A stretch of DNA of 64,000 bases. It comes from Amphirosellinia nigrospora. Taxonomy: Eukaryota; Ascomycota; Sordariomycetes; Xylariales; Xylariaceae. The stretch is taken from contig SCHM01000002.1 in the NCBI GenBank assembly GCA_004123355.1, forward strand, positions 9,955,569 through 10,019,568, written 5' to 3'. Made by a program: the position numbers and the translations under genes. A model generated the notes under the pieces. It saw only the letters and a program-made list of their open reading frames with translations. It had not been told where the DNA came from and searched no databases. Within the stretch, counting starts at the first letter, position 1, and every line of letters begins with the position of its first letter. Positions 33,560-45,791 of the stretch are shown piece after piece.

Positions 33560-34652
33560 ATGGCCAAATACAACAAACTCGCCGGGAAACATATCGTCGT
33601 GATCGGGGGCTCGAAGGGCATCGGGCGCGGCGTCGTCGAAGCCTCTATCGAGTCCAGCGCGCGCGTGACGCTCGTCGGCTCGTCGCAGCAGAGCGCAGAT
33701 GCGGCCGTATCCTCCATCAAGGCGGAGTATCCCGACGCGCAACTCGCGGGGCTGGGATGCGATCTCTCGCGGGCGACGATAGATCAGGATCTCGACGCCC
33801 TGCTTACACGCGCAGCGGAGTTGACGGGTGAAATTGACCATATCGTCTACACGGCTGCGGACAGCCTCACGCTGGGGAAACTAGAGGATCTCACGCCCGA
33901 AGCCGCTTTGAAGGCCGCTCATATGCGCTTCCTCGCCCCTGTCATGGTCGGCAAGGCCGCGCAGAAGCACCTTGCTGGCGCGGTGAATGGGGTCCCTGGG
34001 ACGGGAAGGGATAAGAGCTTGATACTCACCACGGGCTCGATTGCTTCGAAGCCGACTCCTGGATGGAGTGTGATCGCGTACTTGGCCTCAGGGGTCACGG
34101 GATGTAAGTATTTACTTTTCTCCTCTTCCTCGTATGATTCGAGAATTCTACTACAGGATTTTATTCTTTCGTGTCTTATACCGGTTTGCCGCATTGCATA
34201 TGCCAAGGCACCAAAAGACGACTTTGGATACCCCCTATCTCCTACCTATCTCCCTCTTCACACAATGACTCCCTGAGAGTAGACTCCGATTGCTAACTCA
34301 CCTACCAGTAACACGCAACCTGGCGCTCGACCTCTCCCCCATCCGTGTGAATGCCGTCGAACCGGGCGTCGTCAACACCGGGCTTTGGGACCCAGGGTTC
34401 AAGAGCGTGGAAGAGCGCGAGGCCGGGCTCCAGAAGATCGTCGGGCACTTCCCGACAGGGAAGCCCGGAACCGTGGAGGAGGTTGCCGAGGCATACATGT
34501 ACCTTCTGCGCGACTCGAATGCGACGGGTGAGATCGTGTACACGAGGAGCGGTCACTTCTGTATGATGTGTGGGTGGGTATTACAAAGAGATGGGAAGTT
34601 ACGCCCCATATCATGCCAAGGAATAGCTGAAGATAGACGACCGAGATTGTAA
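33560..34652 (+). CDS. Atypical short-chain dehydrogenase/reductase
   Basis: Rossmann-fold SDR of unknown substrate. Exons 33560-34103 and 34309-34652 sum to 888 nt (295 residues) with no frame break. Residues 1-25 hold the cofactor site as IGGSKGIGRGV (usual TGxxxGxG, here GGSKGIG), then VTLVGSSQQSAD. CDLSRATIDQDLDALL follows, and the central strand is DHIVYTAAD. Around residue 165-180 the active-site region reads TTGSIASKPTPGWSVIAYLAS, then GVTGLTRNLALDLSPIRVNAVEPGVVNTG. The catalytic Ser-equivalent (TGSIA) is present, but the YxxxK pair appears as YLASG with no lysine. This arrangement is seen in a fungal SDR subfamily. The last 20-30 residues after TRSGHFC look unlike the family and may read through an unrecognised final intron whose donor would be GTATGA at 34561. 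Activity is therefore uncertain. Confidence 0.8.
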
Positions 34653-35293
34653 TCAAAAGACTGCCGAATTTCTTGAAAGCGACTGGTATAGGGAAATTTT
34701 GACGTGTAAGAGACCACGTGACGCATAGATTCTACAACGAACGTTGATCATGTTGAGGTACACAAGCTTACATGCTAATTCCCGAGTAATAAGAGAAGAG
34801 ATCAATTTTCAGAAATGAACAAGACCATCAATGAGGTTACGGTGGTATGTATCTAACACCTATATTCGATAGGAATCTCACTGGAATTACAACTATTTTT
34901 GCGTATTTTAGGTTTTCTGCTTATTTTCCAACTCCAAAACGTTAGAAATTCCAGGTTTTCTTCCTTTCTTCTGATGTGCAAAAGAATGCGATAATGTCAT
35001 TCAAGTGAATATCTGTCCCTAAAGCCTCATAGATTTTCAACCAGGAAAGAGAACCATACGTGTAAGAAAACAATGTGTCAACCAAACACCGTTCGTAAAG
35101 ATAATTAAATTCTCATCGCATAATAAGCCCACCTGAGAAAACAGTGAACAGCGGGTATTCCACCTTGATGGCGACCAAGGGTAATATAAAATAGCACGAA
35201 TGTGCTCTGTCAGCTATCAGCTATTGCTCATGACTCTGTCTAATGGGGTTAGTTGGTATTCCTTCTGACGAGGAAGGGAGGTCATGCACCTTT
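34653..35293. other. Intergenic between convergent genes
   Basis: Holds the 3' ends of the SDR gene and of the small double-CxxC gene on the opposite strand. Nothing else is recognised. Confidence 0.5.
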
Positions 35294-35689
35294 CTAAGCG
35301 ACATATGTGGCACAAATGGGGCAGCTTCGTCCAGCAAAGACAAAGATCTCTCGTCCCGCTTCTCGGCAGGTGGGACATCGTTTACCAGGAGCCTTTAATA
35401 AAATTAGCGAGATTACTGTAACAGGGAGGGAAACTAACGTACAGTGCCGGACATGTCCACCAGTGGCGATGTGTGATGGGAGTTTGACTTGCATGATGCT
35501 GCCATCGCGATGGTGAAGCTGGCTTGTGATGTACACAAAGTAATTATCAAGAAAGGGGGGATTCTTTTCGATTAGAATGATGGAAGGAATAGTTTGTTGG
35601 TTTGATGATGATGGGAGTCTATCTGAACCTATATCTTTTAGGATTTTTGGGGCTTTATATAGATCTTGGGACGGGCTAGCACATGACAT
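35294..35689 (-). CDS. Small double-CxxC protein, unknown
   Basis: I do not recognise a named family. The open frame from ATG 35689 encodes about 131 residues with SIILIEKNPPFLDNYFVYIT, LHHRDGSIMQVKLPSHIATGGHVRHC and, at the C-terminus, CPTCREAGREIFVFAGRSCPICATYVA. The C-x2-C, 14 residues, C-x2-C arrangement looks like a small zinc ribbon. A possible 50-nt intron (GTACGT near 35448 to an AAAG acceptor near 35399) would remove a hydrophobic stretch (LVSLPVTVISLILL). It would put the second part out of phase unless another base is missing, so I keep the uninterrupted reading. The balanced codon look and the paired cysteines argue for a real gene; function unknown. Confidence 0.5.
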   Translation of the reverse strand: MSCASPSQDLYKAPKILKDIGSDRLPSSSNQQTIPSIILIEKNPPFLDNYFVYITSQLHHRDGSIMQVKLPSHIATGGHVRHCTLVSLPVTVISLILLKAPGKRCPTCREAGREIFVFAGRSCPICATYVA

Positions 35690-37837
35690 ATCTAGCAACG
35701 TACGAGTTACGCCGTTTCCTAATACTCGTCACTTATTGGGTGGGTTAAAAAGGCGGTGGGACAATAGATACGAAGCAAGGCGGATAGACCTGCGTGTATC
35801 CGGCCACGATTCGAGGACAAGGAGGTTACCGGCACAATAGAGGCTGTCTAGATAATCATATTACCGACCACAGCGCCTTGAACAGGGATCCTGAACGTTG
35901 GATGACCTATTCACGCCCTTCACCCAGGGCCGTTCTTTGTACAACTAGAAGTGATACCTTGATATCAAGAGCACACCCCATCACTCTTCGGTCCCGTTTG
36001 AGGCCAGGAAGATACAAGACTCTTGCGGGACACCTCCCAAGGGTATGATGAAGGTATGATGTGGGACGAGCAGGGGGAGCATAACGTGGCCATTCCATTC
36101 ACACTTCTCCGTCCACCTGGTACCATGTTCTCGAGGTTGGAGCTCCTTGTTAGCGACGATAACAGGATTGTCTAGCCTTGGTATGGCCGGTATGATGCCG
36201 GCATCTTGGGAGAAAGATGTGTTACGATAGGAGGTTTCCAACAAAAGCTCGAGGCAAGGGACATCTTGCAGGCGAGGAGAAAGTATCTAGTACATGGCAT
36301 CTCACTCCCGGTGGAAGCGGAAGCGGACGAGGAGGGGACGATGGGGATGAGGGGGTGGGCGAAGAGCACATAGAGACTCGGTGTAATAATATTATAGGTT
36401 AACGAGGCGTCGCATCTACACTAAGATCGATCTCCAGCGCCTACGACCCGATCTCCGAGCTCGTCTGACTATAGCATGAATGCTGGAGACGCCATGGTGC
36501 CATGGGAAGACGTTGTCGTTCCAGTAAGACTAGAGATCGGGGCGCCGCAGGGCAGACGAGCAAGGATATGGGCCTCGGGCTTAAGCAATTTTTCAAATCG
36601 AGATATGACAAGAAGGGCAAAATACGTAGAAGTACATGCGCGCGCTGTCTGCTCAAGGCGCTTAGACGCATTTCCGTACTACTTTTATCAACATCCGTCC
36701 CGAAAAATAAACACATACGAACCTCACATTCAATCTTTCAGTCTACTTACGAAGTAGGTACCTACTTATCAAAAGCCTAGGGTAGGAACTCGATACTAAT
36801 CAAATCAATTGGTACCTTACGAGTCAAGTAGCTGCATATGCATGAAGCACCGTCAATCTTCCATGTCAAAGCGAAAAAGCTCGGCCTGCGAAGTACCCAA
36901 TCAATATTCCACGCTTTCCGCGCCTATTATGGTATAGAAGTATGTATACACACTGCTTACATATCAACCTATATAGGTAGACGAGGGAGGCACCGCCTTG
37001 TTGGTAAGCAAAGTTGCAGAGATCTTGAAATCATAATGACCGAGTTCAAAGAATGAAACAGTTATTCGGCCCTCGATCGCCCCGGGAACCCGGCGTCTAA
37101 TCGTCCTCCGTTCCGTGCGAGCTTTGTAGGACTAGAACCCCGTTCGTCACAACGCCATCAAAAAAAGGAGGCCTTCTAATACGAATAACTTTCCATACTA
37201 TAGATATATAGACGACAACTTGACTGGCATCCTAGCTCAAGTCGCTATATTATCATGGCAGCTAATGTCGTTGCCCGATTCCATCTACGTGGACTCGTAT
37301 CTAGAGATTGTCGTCATATTTCAGTCCACGTAATTTTCATTGGACGATGTATTATCCGACCAGTAATTGAGGAACCATCACGTGGGGTGATACAGCGCCC
37401 TATCAAGAAGGGTGCACTGCATCTTTGCATGTGTGTATCCCATACTATTTTCAAAAGAGGCGTTGTCAAAGTAAGTGCGTACAACCTGTCGAAAACCCTC
37501 GACCCTGACCCCCTAAAACCGGGGGTTTCTTTTCCTGTCACTAGTCAGTCACCCGACCATTCTAATTAGTCTTAAATCCAGACTCATTCTTTCGTAAGCC
37601 TGTTTTCTGCCAGGCCACATATCTTACCTAGACAACTGTGGTATCAGATTCCCCTTCACTCCTCAGTTACCGGTGTTAAGAGCTGGCACCGAGTTTACAC
37701 CGGATGGCCTATCTGGTTTAGCCTGGGTGTCGGATTTTGATACATCATATTTACTTATGCTAGGTAAGGAAAGTCGGCGCATTCCTGCTCACCGTGCCAG
37801 ACCTGCCAAGGGTGGTCAGGCTCCACTGGTCACCGCT

Positions 37838-37870
37838 CATAGGGTATAATCAACGACTTATAACCCTATG
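37838..37870. repeat. Imperfect palindrome
   Basis: Left arm CATAGGGTATAA (37838-37849) and right arm TTATAACCCTATG (37858-37870) are complementary except for a one-base indel, separated by eight bases. Weaker complementarity continues outward, TCACCGCT against AAGTGA. Confidence 0.7.
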
Positions 37871-40339
37871 AAGTGACAAAAATGCAGCGACCCTGAATTA
37901 GGTAAAAGAGAAATGCAACACGATCTCACTTTGCGGTGAGTTGTCTGAAAGAAACGGGTAAGATGGCAGGCAATTCACTCTCTAATTATCTGACAACGCC
38001 ACCACTACTGCTATCTATGGTCTCGGCCTTTTCTCTATATGCTTGCCGGCATCTGAATAGCTGTAGAAGGCGTACGCAGATAGACCCGCACTTTACGTTA
38101 CCAAAGCGTCGGGATATGTCGACGATCGCTGATAGCCGCCTTAAAATTACCACACCTTATTTATATCCATCCCAGTCTGCATGGTCTGGTGATCATATTA
38201 CATTCCTCGATGACGTCCGCAGCCCTCCGAGGACTTCTGATCTATCAGCTACGTCACACAGCATGTGCGGGGACTTTGTCAAGTTTCTGAGTCGGTAGAA
38301 ACAAAATAATACGCATCCCTTGATACTACAAGACACAATGTAATGCACGTTCCAGTCTTCACGATAGACTTCGGCGGAGCTGTTCGGTGAAATGTCTCGG
38401 CCATTCGTGTCTGGACCCCTTGCGTCGACTTATTGAATCGTGAGGCTCTTTAGGTTCACTACTAGTAAGACATTTGGCGTAAACCCGTTGCGTGATTAGG
38501 TTCCCATGTTTTCATTTTCCCCAATATCGTAGTTCCACAGCTCCCATATTACCCGAGGGTGGGTAACTTGGGGAAGGGGGGGCTCGGTTTTTTCCGTGTC
38601 CGCCGCGCGCGGAGGAGGAGGAGCTCTTTACTTTCGGCTCCAGCCGCTCTGATCTTCACACCGAACGTACCTACATTTGCCGGGATCATTCCCTCTGTCC
38701 TGTCGGGTCCCCTAACCCATGTATCGGGTCTTTTATTCGGCCTCGCGACGCAGAAAGTCGTCTCCAACGCAGACGCGCCTGATATGAAATAACGCAGATC
38801 CTCCATTCGCACCTTGTGTGTTTACGCACAGACAGCAAGCCGGTGACTTGATAGCAAGATCTGGATAGGAGCGGTTGTTGGAATACAACATTACATTGCG
38901 TAGCACCCAGAGCGACTTCACCATGCGTCAACTCGTTATAATACGGGGTGGCTATATGTAGATCCGGTTATCTACTTGACTGGGTTGGAATTCCCGCAAC
39001 AGCCGCCGTTACCATTCATAGGTTCAAACCATCGTCACATGACTGTGTCCGTTCTTCCAGAGTCAGGATCTGCTGCAGCTATAATCATCCGGGCAGCCAT
39101 GCTTTCGCCACGTTTGGAGAAAGATTCTATTGGGTCCGTATAGCCTTGCATACTACACCGCGGGATATAGTTGGAGATTACAGAGTCTCCACCGCGTATA
39201 CCGAGACCACACCGATGATTGCCGATTCAGGTGTCGGAAGTCAGGGGGCGAGTCCCGACATCACTGCTGTATAAGGATGTAGCTAGGAGAAGATTGTAGA
39301 GATCGTTGGCATCTAGTTCGTTGCGTGAGTAGACCAAGTGCACTGGGTACTAAATATATGCTGCTTGATCCCGACACTCAACTGCCAGCGGAATTATATC
39401 ATCACTGGTGGATTGTGAACTATCGAATTAACATATTGATCCTCGTTCAAGTTCGGTCCTCGGGAAGATGCGTCGACATATGTAACACTACATAGTTTGA
39501 AATATCCAACAATGCTTCTCGGGATCCTACGTAGGTAGTTTTGACCGGTGGTAAGCAATCGATTCATCGAGTCGGTTGATGCCCAAGATGACGGGAGAAG
39601 CGCACAGAGGAGAGTTACACCGGGCTTCTATACGCCAGCTTCCGTGATACAAACCGGGGCGGGGCTAAAAAAAGGGGGGTTCGCCTCCTATACAACAAAG
39701 TCTTGAGAACTCGGCAGGATGTTTTCGGCTGAGGATGCCGGGACGCGTCTAGGAGAATATCTCAGGCTGTTCGTGCCCGGTCCTGCAGTACCTGCGTCAT
39801 GCTACCCGGGACTTCTCCCTCTCCGTAGCACAACATGAATTTGACAGCTGCCATGCCTCCTCCCGACGGGATGGTGGCCTTGTCCCGTTAAATATTCCGG
39901 TCCCGGGCTGAAGTTTTGCGGCACTCGGCCACTCTCCTAGCTAACGAGGTGGTGAACCGGGCGATGGATATGTTCTATCTCTGACCGGCCGCCGGAACAT
40001 TTCCTCGTGTACCTTCGTCCTCCCAACGTTGTCATCCCAAACACGATCCCACAGACAGGAATCAACAACCACCACCCCTATTAGACTCCAATCATGCCAC
40101 GCTTGTGTACTTGGCAAAGTATGCACCGGGCCGGGGATACGTGCCGTCGACGAACCGCATAGGGCTCACAAAGGAGGAAGGGGAGCTACACATACACATA
40201 CATATAACACTACACGTAACGCACACCGACTCGCCCATATGGGACGACTCAACGCAGCTACCCACCCATATTCTCCCATTCTCAGACCAGATCGACCCAT
40301 CATGGCGTGGCGGCCATCGAAAGAGAAAAGTGCCGCTCT

Positions 40340-40367
40340 GCAGACGGACAGACGGACGGACAGACGT
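40340..40367. repeat. GACG/GACA tetranucleotide repeat
   Basis: About six alternating ACGG/ACAG units in a row inside the gene desert. Confidence 0.7.
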
Positions 40368-41419
40368 GTCGAACGATGTACCATACATCCGAGAGGGAGG
40401 TAGTATATACTTTTTGCCGGCAGATAGTAAAGCAGCACGCCGTGACGAATGCTAGCAGACATTGGTCCGTGCTCTAGCAGAATAAGACATCTCCTGCGGC
40501 GCCGGGGGCGGCAACTGACGTCAAACGGTGAACGATGGTAATCCGAACTAGATCGACGTGTCTGGATCGCGGGGTCCCAGTCTAGAAGTGGATGGGGAAG
40601 CGTGCCATGCGTTCCTCGCGATGGCAAATGAGGTCGTTAGGCAGCAGGTATTGCCTACCAATATATTACGTAGTCTGCATTTCTAGCTTCATGGCGTGTC
40701 AGTCGATGTGCACGGCTTGTCTCCATTGTCCCGAGTGTCCTATAGATTACGGTACATGGATACCAAAACGGAATGCATAGTCCCACTCACATCAAGTGAA
40801 CCTCTTGGGACTTTATTCCGGGATAGTGGGCCTTTCCCGGATCCCCCGATAAAACATTACATACTTATAGATAGGGATGTAATCGTGGTTGATCGAAGGG
40901 GCTATGACCCCTTCTAGCCTAGGTCGATAAGAATACACAGAACACGTAGAATGATGACAGTATTGTAGAAAATAATCGTGTCTTTTGCAGGCCGTCTCTA
41001 TACCTCACTTCCAAGTTATGATATCCAATTTACCAAAGCCCACCAGGTAAAACACAAAATGCTAGCGGCGTTATGAATCTGTCGCCGTCGTCGGGGTATC
41101 CCAAATCATTCAATGCTACCAAGTAACTCCGGCCTTTTAACCAACGAAAGGAAGTATGCATGCCTGCGCAAATGGGTGTATCCAACGAAAGAATGTTTCT
41201 TTGTATGAAACCTGTTTTAGGGTATCATCGTGAAGTCGGCGGGCGAACCGCTTCATGTGTTTTTGTCTATGACTTTAAAGAAAGACATCATGCCAGTAAG
41301 GAGGTAGAGGGCGCGTTAGCGCAATGCAAGTGATGCGAGCGGGCCATGATGCGTCGAGTGACTCGAGGCGAAAGTTCTTGGTGGTGAGGAATAACAAAAG
41401 ACTCTGTCGAGTTGTCGTA

Positions 41420-44000
41420 TCATCGGTAATTCTTTAGTACCCTTACTAATAGAACACCTTTAGTCTCGTTACCTTCGTGATCTAGAAGGGGTATGAGGCG
41501 ATGGCCGATTGCTAAGCGATCGAGACGAACACACGCCCAGCCCGCAAAGCTCTCTTTGAGAGATAGGAAACGAGACTCTTCGTGTTCAACTCGAAACCTA
41601 TACAGTCGGATTGTTAGCTGATGAAGGGCGGGCTCGTGCAGATGTAAGACGCGAATAGGGAGGGTAGAGAAAGGAGCAGGATTGCGACAGGGTAATTTGT
41701 CAATATGCGCTCGGCTTCTGTCATGACCTCGGCTCATTGCTGCCATGCAACTCTCTATCGGTTGACGGATTGTTACATGCGACAGATCGTTTCTTGATAT
41801 GCAATTTAAGCGTGTTCATTGGGTACCGCTGGGCCCAATACCAAGTGTTCGGAATAGAAAAGAAAATAGCCAGTGATAATTGAAAGGGAAATAACGACGC
41901 CCACAACAACTGAATTCTTCTTACCTGACAAAGCTGAGCGACTCCTCGACCTTATGGATGCCCTTGAAACAGAGTTCCCGATGTTCCACATCAAACTCTG
42001 GGTGGTCAGTCTTCCCACTACCCGTCTGTTTCTTCCATTCGATAGGCCGTAACTTGAAACCCCTTCCCCAGGGCTCCCTGACCGTTCTTCCGCTTTCTCG
42101 ACGTGGAGTTCACATTTCACTATGGGTTGGAGAGAATGTGCCTTTTGACGTGGCATACCCTCAGGAAGCGGAATGTGTTGGCCTGCCAGGACCGTGATAA
42201 TGAGGTCGAATGTATGGTAAGAAAGAAGGGTGTTTTGGCTGCATAGTTCCTCGTCATCGCTGCGATAGCCGGTCGGTTTGAGAACCCACCCATGCTCACC
42301 CGAGAACATGGCTCGGTTGAGCATCATTCCCTCATCCCACTTTTGCCAATTCATCGCAACCATTTGGACACCCTTACGCCAGAACTGAGAAGGATCTGGG
42401 TTCGATGAATTGATGCGCGTAACCTTTGGATAAGCTCGCATGAAGAAATGACGATTATGCGTGAAAAGCTCATCTCTCTTTGACTCCCATAAATCTAAAA
42501 TCTTGTTCTCAGCTATGGAGAATATATGAGAAGGAGTCTTGGATGTGAACGACCCAGGGCTGACGAAGTGCTCGCTATGAGTGTATACCGCAAGATTGCT
42601 CAGATTCTCGCAGATAGGTACTTTTAGTACAGGTCGTTTAGCTGATCGATCATCCTCAGACCCCGAAGCGGCATCATCATCTATTGCCACGGCATTTGGG
42701 GCTAGCGAATCTATAGTCATCGAACTCTCCGTACTCAGAGAGCCTTTTTTCACCTTGACCAGGATCTTGCCGAGTAATTCCTCAAGTCTTGGCATCCGAT
42801 CTTTGGGACATGCCTCATCAGGTTTCTCGATTAGCACTCCGGCCCACTCCTCCTTCATGATTCGGACCATGCTCTCCTGCTGCTCAGCGAGAGCATGCAC
42901 TTCTAGACTTATGATGATGGGCAAATTTGTCGTTTCGAAAGCAACTTCACGAATTGCCTTGCAGATTTGACGGAACCCGATAGGTTGATTGAGCGTCCAT
43001 CCATGCATGACAATTGGCTCATCGTACGGCAGCACTTCCCATCTCCCCGAGGGTCCCGAGGGTTGCTCGATGTTGGCTCTTCCGTTGGCGACGACGAGGC
43101 CATTTTCGCGGTCGAGTGAAGGACTTGAGACATCGAATTTGCTGCACCTTGGACTATGGCTGTGGGCTTTTTCGACACCAAGAAACTGCCTGGTCTGCTC
43201 AATTCTGTTGTCCACGGCTGCTTTGACATGGGCTGCCGCGGTGTGCAGATTATTGTTCGAAAATTTCTGAGGGTGTTCCGATCTCGGCATGCCTTTGACA
43301 GACCCCGCTAACGACTTATTAGGAGACGGGGCGGTATTGTTGTCCCAAACATCGATTTCAACACATCTACACCCTTGGCGCAGAGCGCGTCGATACGTCT
43401 CTGCTGTGGCTTTTCCGCTGAATTGGTGACCGGTTAGATATGTATTGTGGCTGCTGTCGATGAAATAATTGCTGATAGGTTTTGTCAAGTCCTTGTCGGC
43501 AAGAGAGACTGGTTTTTCGATTCCGAGACCGAACTGTATCCACCATACTTCGAGGAAGTGTCCAAATCCGTACGTATCTTCTGTAAGCACCGTAGAAACC
43601 TTATCCGGCGACTCTCCCTGCTCTACCTCCAAGAAGTCCTGCAAGCGTTTACGGGCTAAAGTGGGCTCTCCTCGGCATAATTCATTGTAGAGTTTTCGTA
43701 AGGAACGCTGAATAGCAGCACTCAGGTAGATGTCTCTCTGTTCGCCAGCGGCGCCATCGCCCTGGAGATGAATGACGGTAGGAGCGATAAATAGGCCGAT
43801 ATTCAGCGCGCGTTTGAGCGAAGAAATAGCTTCGGTGCCATGGACGTTAAATGTGAGGCGGCGGTTCGGCGATGATTTGGCTGACGCCCGAGTCAGGCGT
43901 TTCGGCACCTACAAGGTGATGATCAGTATATAAACGGGCCTGGATGAGAATTGAAAGAGGAGTCATTGAAAATCCTAGTAAAACATACCGTGAAACACAT
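41420..44000 (-). CDS. plc1: Phosphoinositide-specific phospholipase C, one frame break
   Basis: Hydrolyses PIP2 to IP3 and diacylglycerol in fungal calcium signalling. Exons 44000-43989 (MCFT), 43908-41925 and 41597-41420. The N-terminal helical part resembles a reduced EF-hand region. Domain X starts with ISNYFIDSSHNTYL near residue 150 (first catalytic His) and CRCVEIDVWD, and later has PIVMHGWTLN (second catalytic His). Domain Y is LSNLAVYTHSEHF to FWRKGVQMVAMNWQKWDEGMMLNRAMFSG with GWVLKPTGY. A C-terminal C2 domain follows. In C2, after SGSPGEG (near 42069), the true continuation GFKLRPIEWKK lies in the next frame, because a G is missing from GGGG. The intron at 41924-41598 then joins RFRVEHEESRFLSLKE to the end VLLVRVLKNYR. 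The exon sum is exactly one base short of 725 codons. The tiny first exon decides the start. Confidence 0.92.
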
Positions 44001-45791
44001 GATTGCCGCTTTTGCTATGCTGATACTGAAATGAGCGAGCGACGCGCTGCGCACTCTATAGAGCACGTGGTCTAGACTCTGAATCTCATAAAGCTTGCGA
44101 GTAAGACGAGCGCCAAATGACGGAGGCTAAGTCTAAGTCTTGCGCACAGAATATCATAGTAAATGACGAAGTCGGTGGCACATGCAGGTTATAAGCATAG
44201 GAATTGAGACAGTTGGCAACGCGAAACTCGGTAATCCAAAACTTAGCTTGTGCTGACGCAAAATGGGAGAAGAGAAGATGTGATGGAAATAAAGTAAGTG
44301 CTAGGTAGTAGGCTCACTGCCTTTTTAGGACATAGTATCATCCGAACATGGGGGCTTCAGCTGCGGGCTAGCCTCACCCACGACGCTAGCGAGCCTGGTA
44401 AACCCAGCTCCACGGGTACTTACCCCACTGCGAAGCACCAACAAGGGCCAGCCCGAACCAGTATGTGTACTTAGGTACCGAGTAAGGGGCTACTAAGCAC
44501 TCGAAGACCTGCTAAAAGTACGCTACTCGAGATGTAGGGCGTAGTGTATGCTAAGAAACTACCTAGTTCTTGTTTTCTCACCAAAACACGAGATTTGAGA
44601 TACAAGAAATGAAAAGGGAGGTTTGGACCACGCGGAGGAGAAGGGGGGAGGGGAAGGGAATGCCAGCTCTCTTAGGGGCCTTGTTAAGTGCTATCTACTG
44701 GCCGTCGAGCATCTGGTTGTTTCATTATCGGCCTCTATACACACAGCATATACATCTCCAGGACTACAGAAAACAGAGGCAGATAGAATAGAGGTTTCGT
44801 TTCAATGGGTTTGGGGGCTGAGTGCACTTGGCAAAGGCCAGGATCATGGAGTCGAGTCCACCACATCTTCTTTAGTGTACACTAGCGTGCAGTCGGCAGG
44901 CCGACCCTTAAATGTGATGGGCCAATTAAATTCCAGCTAGAAAGGCGACCAAGATTTTGATTGGATGGGGGCCGAAAAGATATGGTACGAGCAGACATGT
45001 ACACTAGTGTACTGAGCTGGATTTAAAATAGCGAACTTAGCAGGTCTCGAGAGATGATTAGAGTATCAATGTACTTAGGCCAAGTGCTGCTTCAGGGGCC
45101 TTGGTCAATGCAATGCAATCTCTTCGTGAAGCCGGTGAAGGGAATGTCTAATTTATTGTTATCTTAACGCACGTCTACCATTATTGACGGCGATGATTGA
45201 TGAAGAGTGGCTGGATGGCTGGTCGCGATGCTGCGGCTTATCGTGGGTTGAAAATGCAGGAGATGCAGGCACTGCCAGCGTCATCTCTGGGTCGGTCTAA
45301 GCAATGGCCGCCAGAGCGACCAGCACAGCACTGTAGGGGAGTAGGGGAGGAACGCTGCAAGCCGCGGACTGGATCGCGTCAGCCGCGGGAGGGTCTCAGG
45401 GTCTCGCTTCAGCAGGCCAGGCGGGCTCGCTAGCAGTCTTGAGCGCCAGTATTGGGTCACATTGCAAGTTCAGCTAGCTGCGAGTTATGAGGCTATCAGC
45501 GCTCCACCACTCATCGACGTCACCAGCCCGAGTTATGGAGAATTATGGGGATGGAGAGGGTTGCATCGACATAATTCACAGCCACACCCGCATTCCGTGA
45601 CCTGCATACAGCACATTCTCTGTTCCTGAATGTCTCATCGACCGCCAAGCAATCCGATCACCACCCATCTCGAACCCCGCAATCGACGAGGCAACAAGCT
45701 GCGCCCACCTGTCAATTGAGCGCTGTCTCTTTATCCCATTTCCCATTTCCCAATAGCGTGACGTGGTTGATTCGAACAGGCAACACGCGCT
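44001..45791. other. Intergenic, no gene seen
   Basis: About 1.8 kb between the divergent PLC and cupin starts. A G-rich tract at 44643-44658 (GGGGGG-A-GGGG-AA-GGG) could form a quadruplex. Open frames here carry no recognisable motif. Confidence 0.5.

Larger units (their letters stand above)
35690..41419. other. 5.7-kb gene desert
   Basis: The longest stretch with no supportable gene. Open frames up to about 150 codons occur (for example 37936-38298, 38948-39274 and overlapping ones at 40029-40627) but show no conserved motif, no consistent splice pattern and no preferred frame. The region holds an imperfect palindrome at 37838-37870 and a GACG/GACA tetranucleotide tract at 40340-40367. Base composition is mixed and not strikingly AT-rich, so strong RIP is not obvious. 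Confidence 0.5.

Noticed and set aside
36441-36780. Open frames of about 92 codons on both strands
   Set aside because: No conserved motif; the two strands and frames are equally open.
40029-40627. Overlapping 116-153 codon frames on both strands
   Set aside because: Three mutually exclusive frames over one GC-rich, repeat-bearing stretch, none with a motif or splice support.
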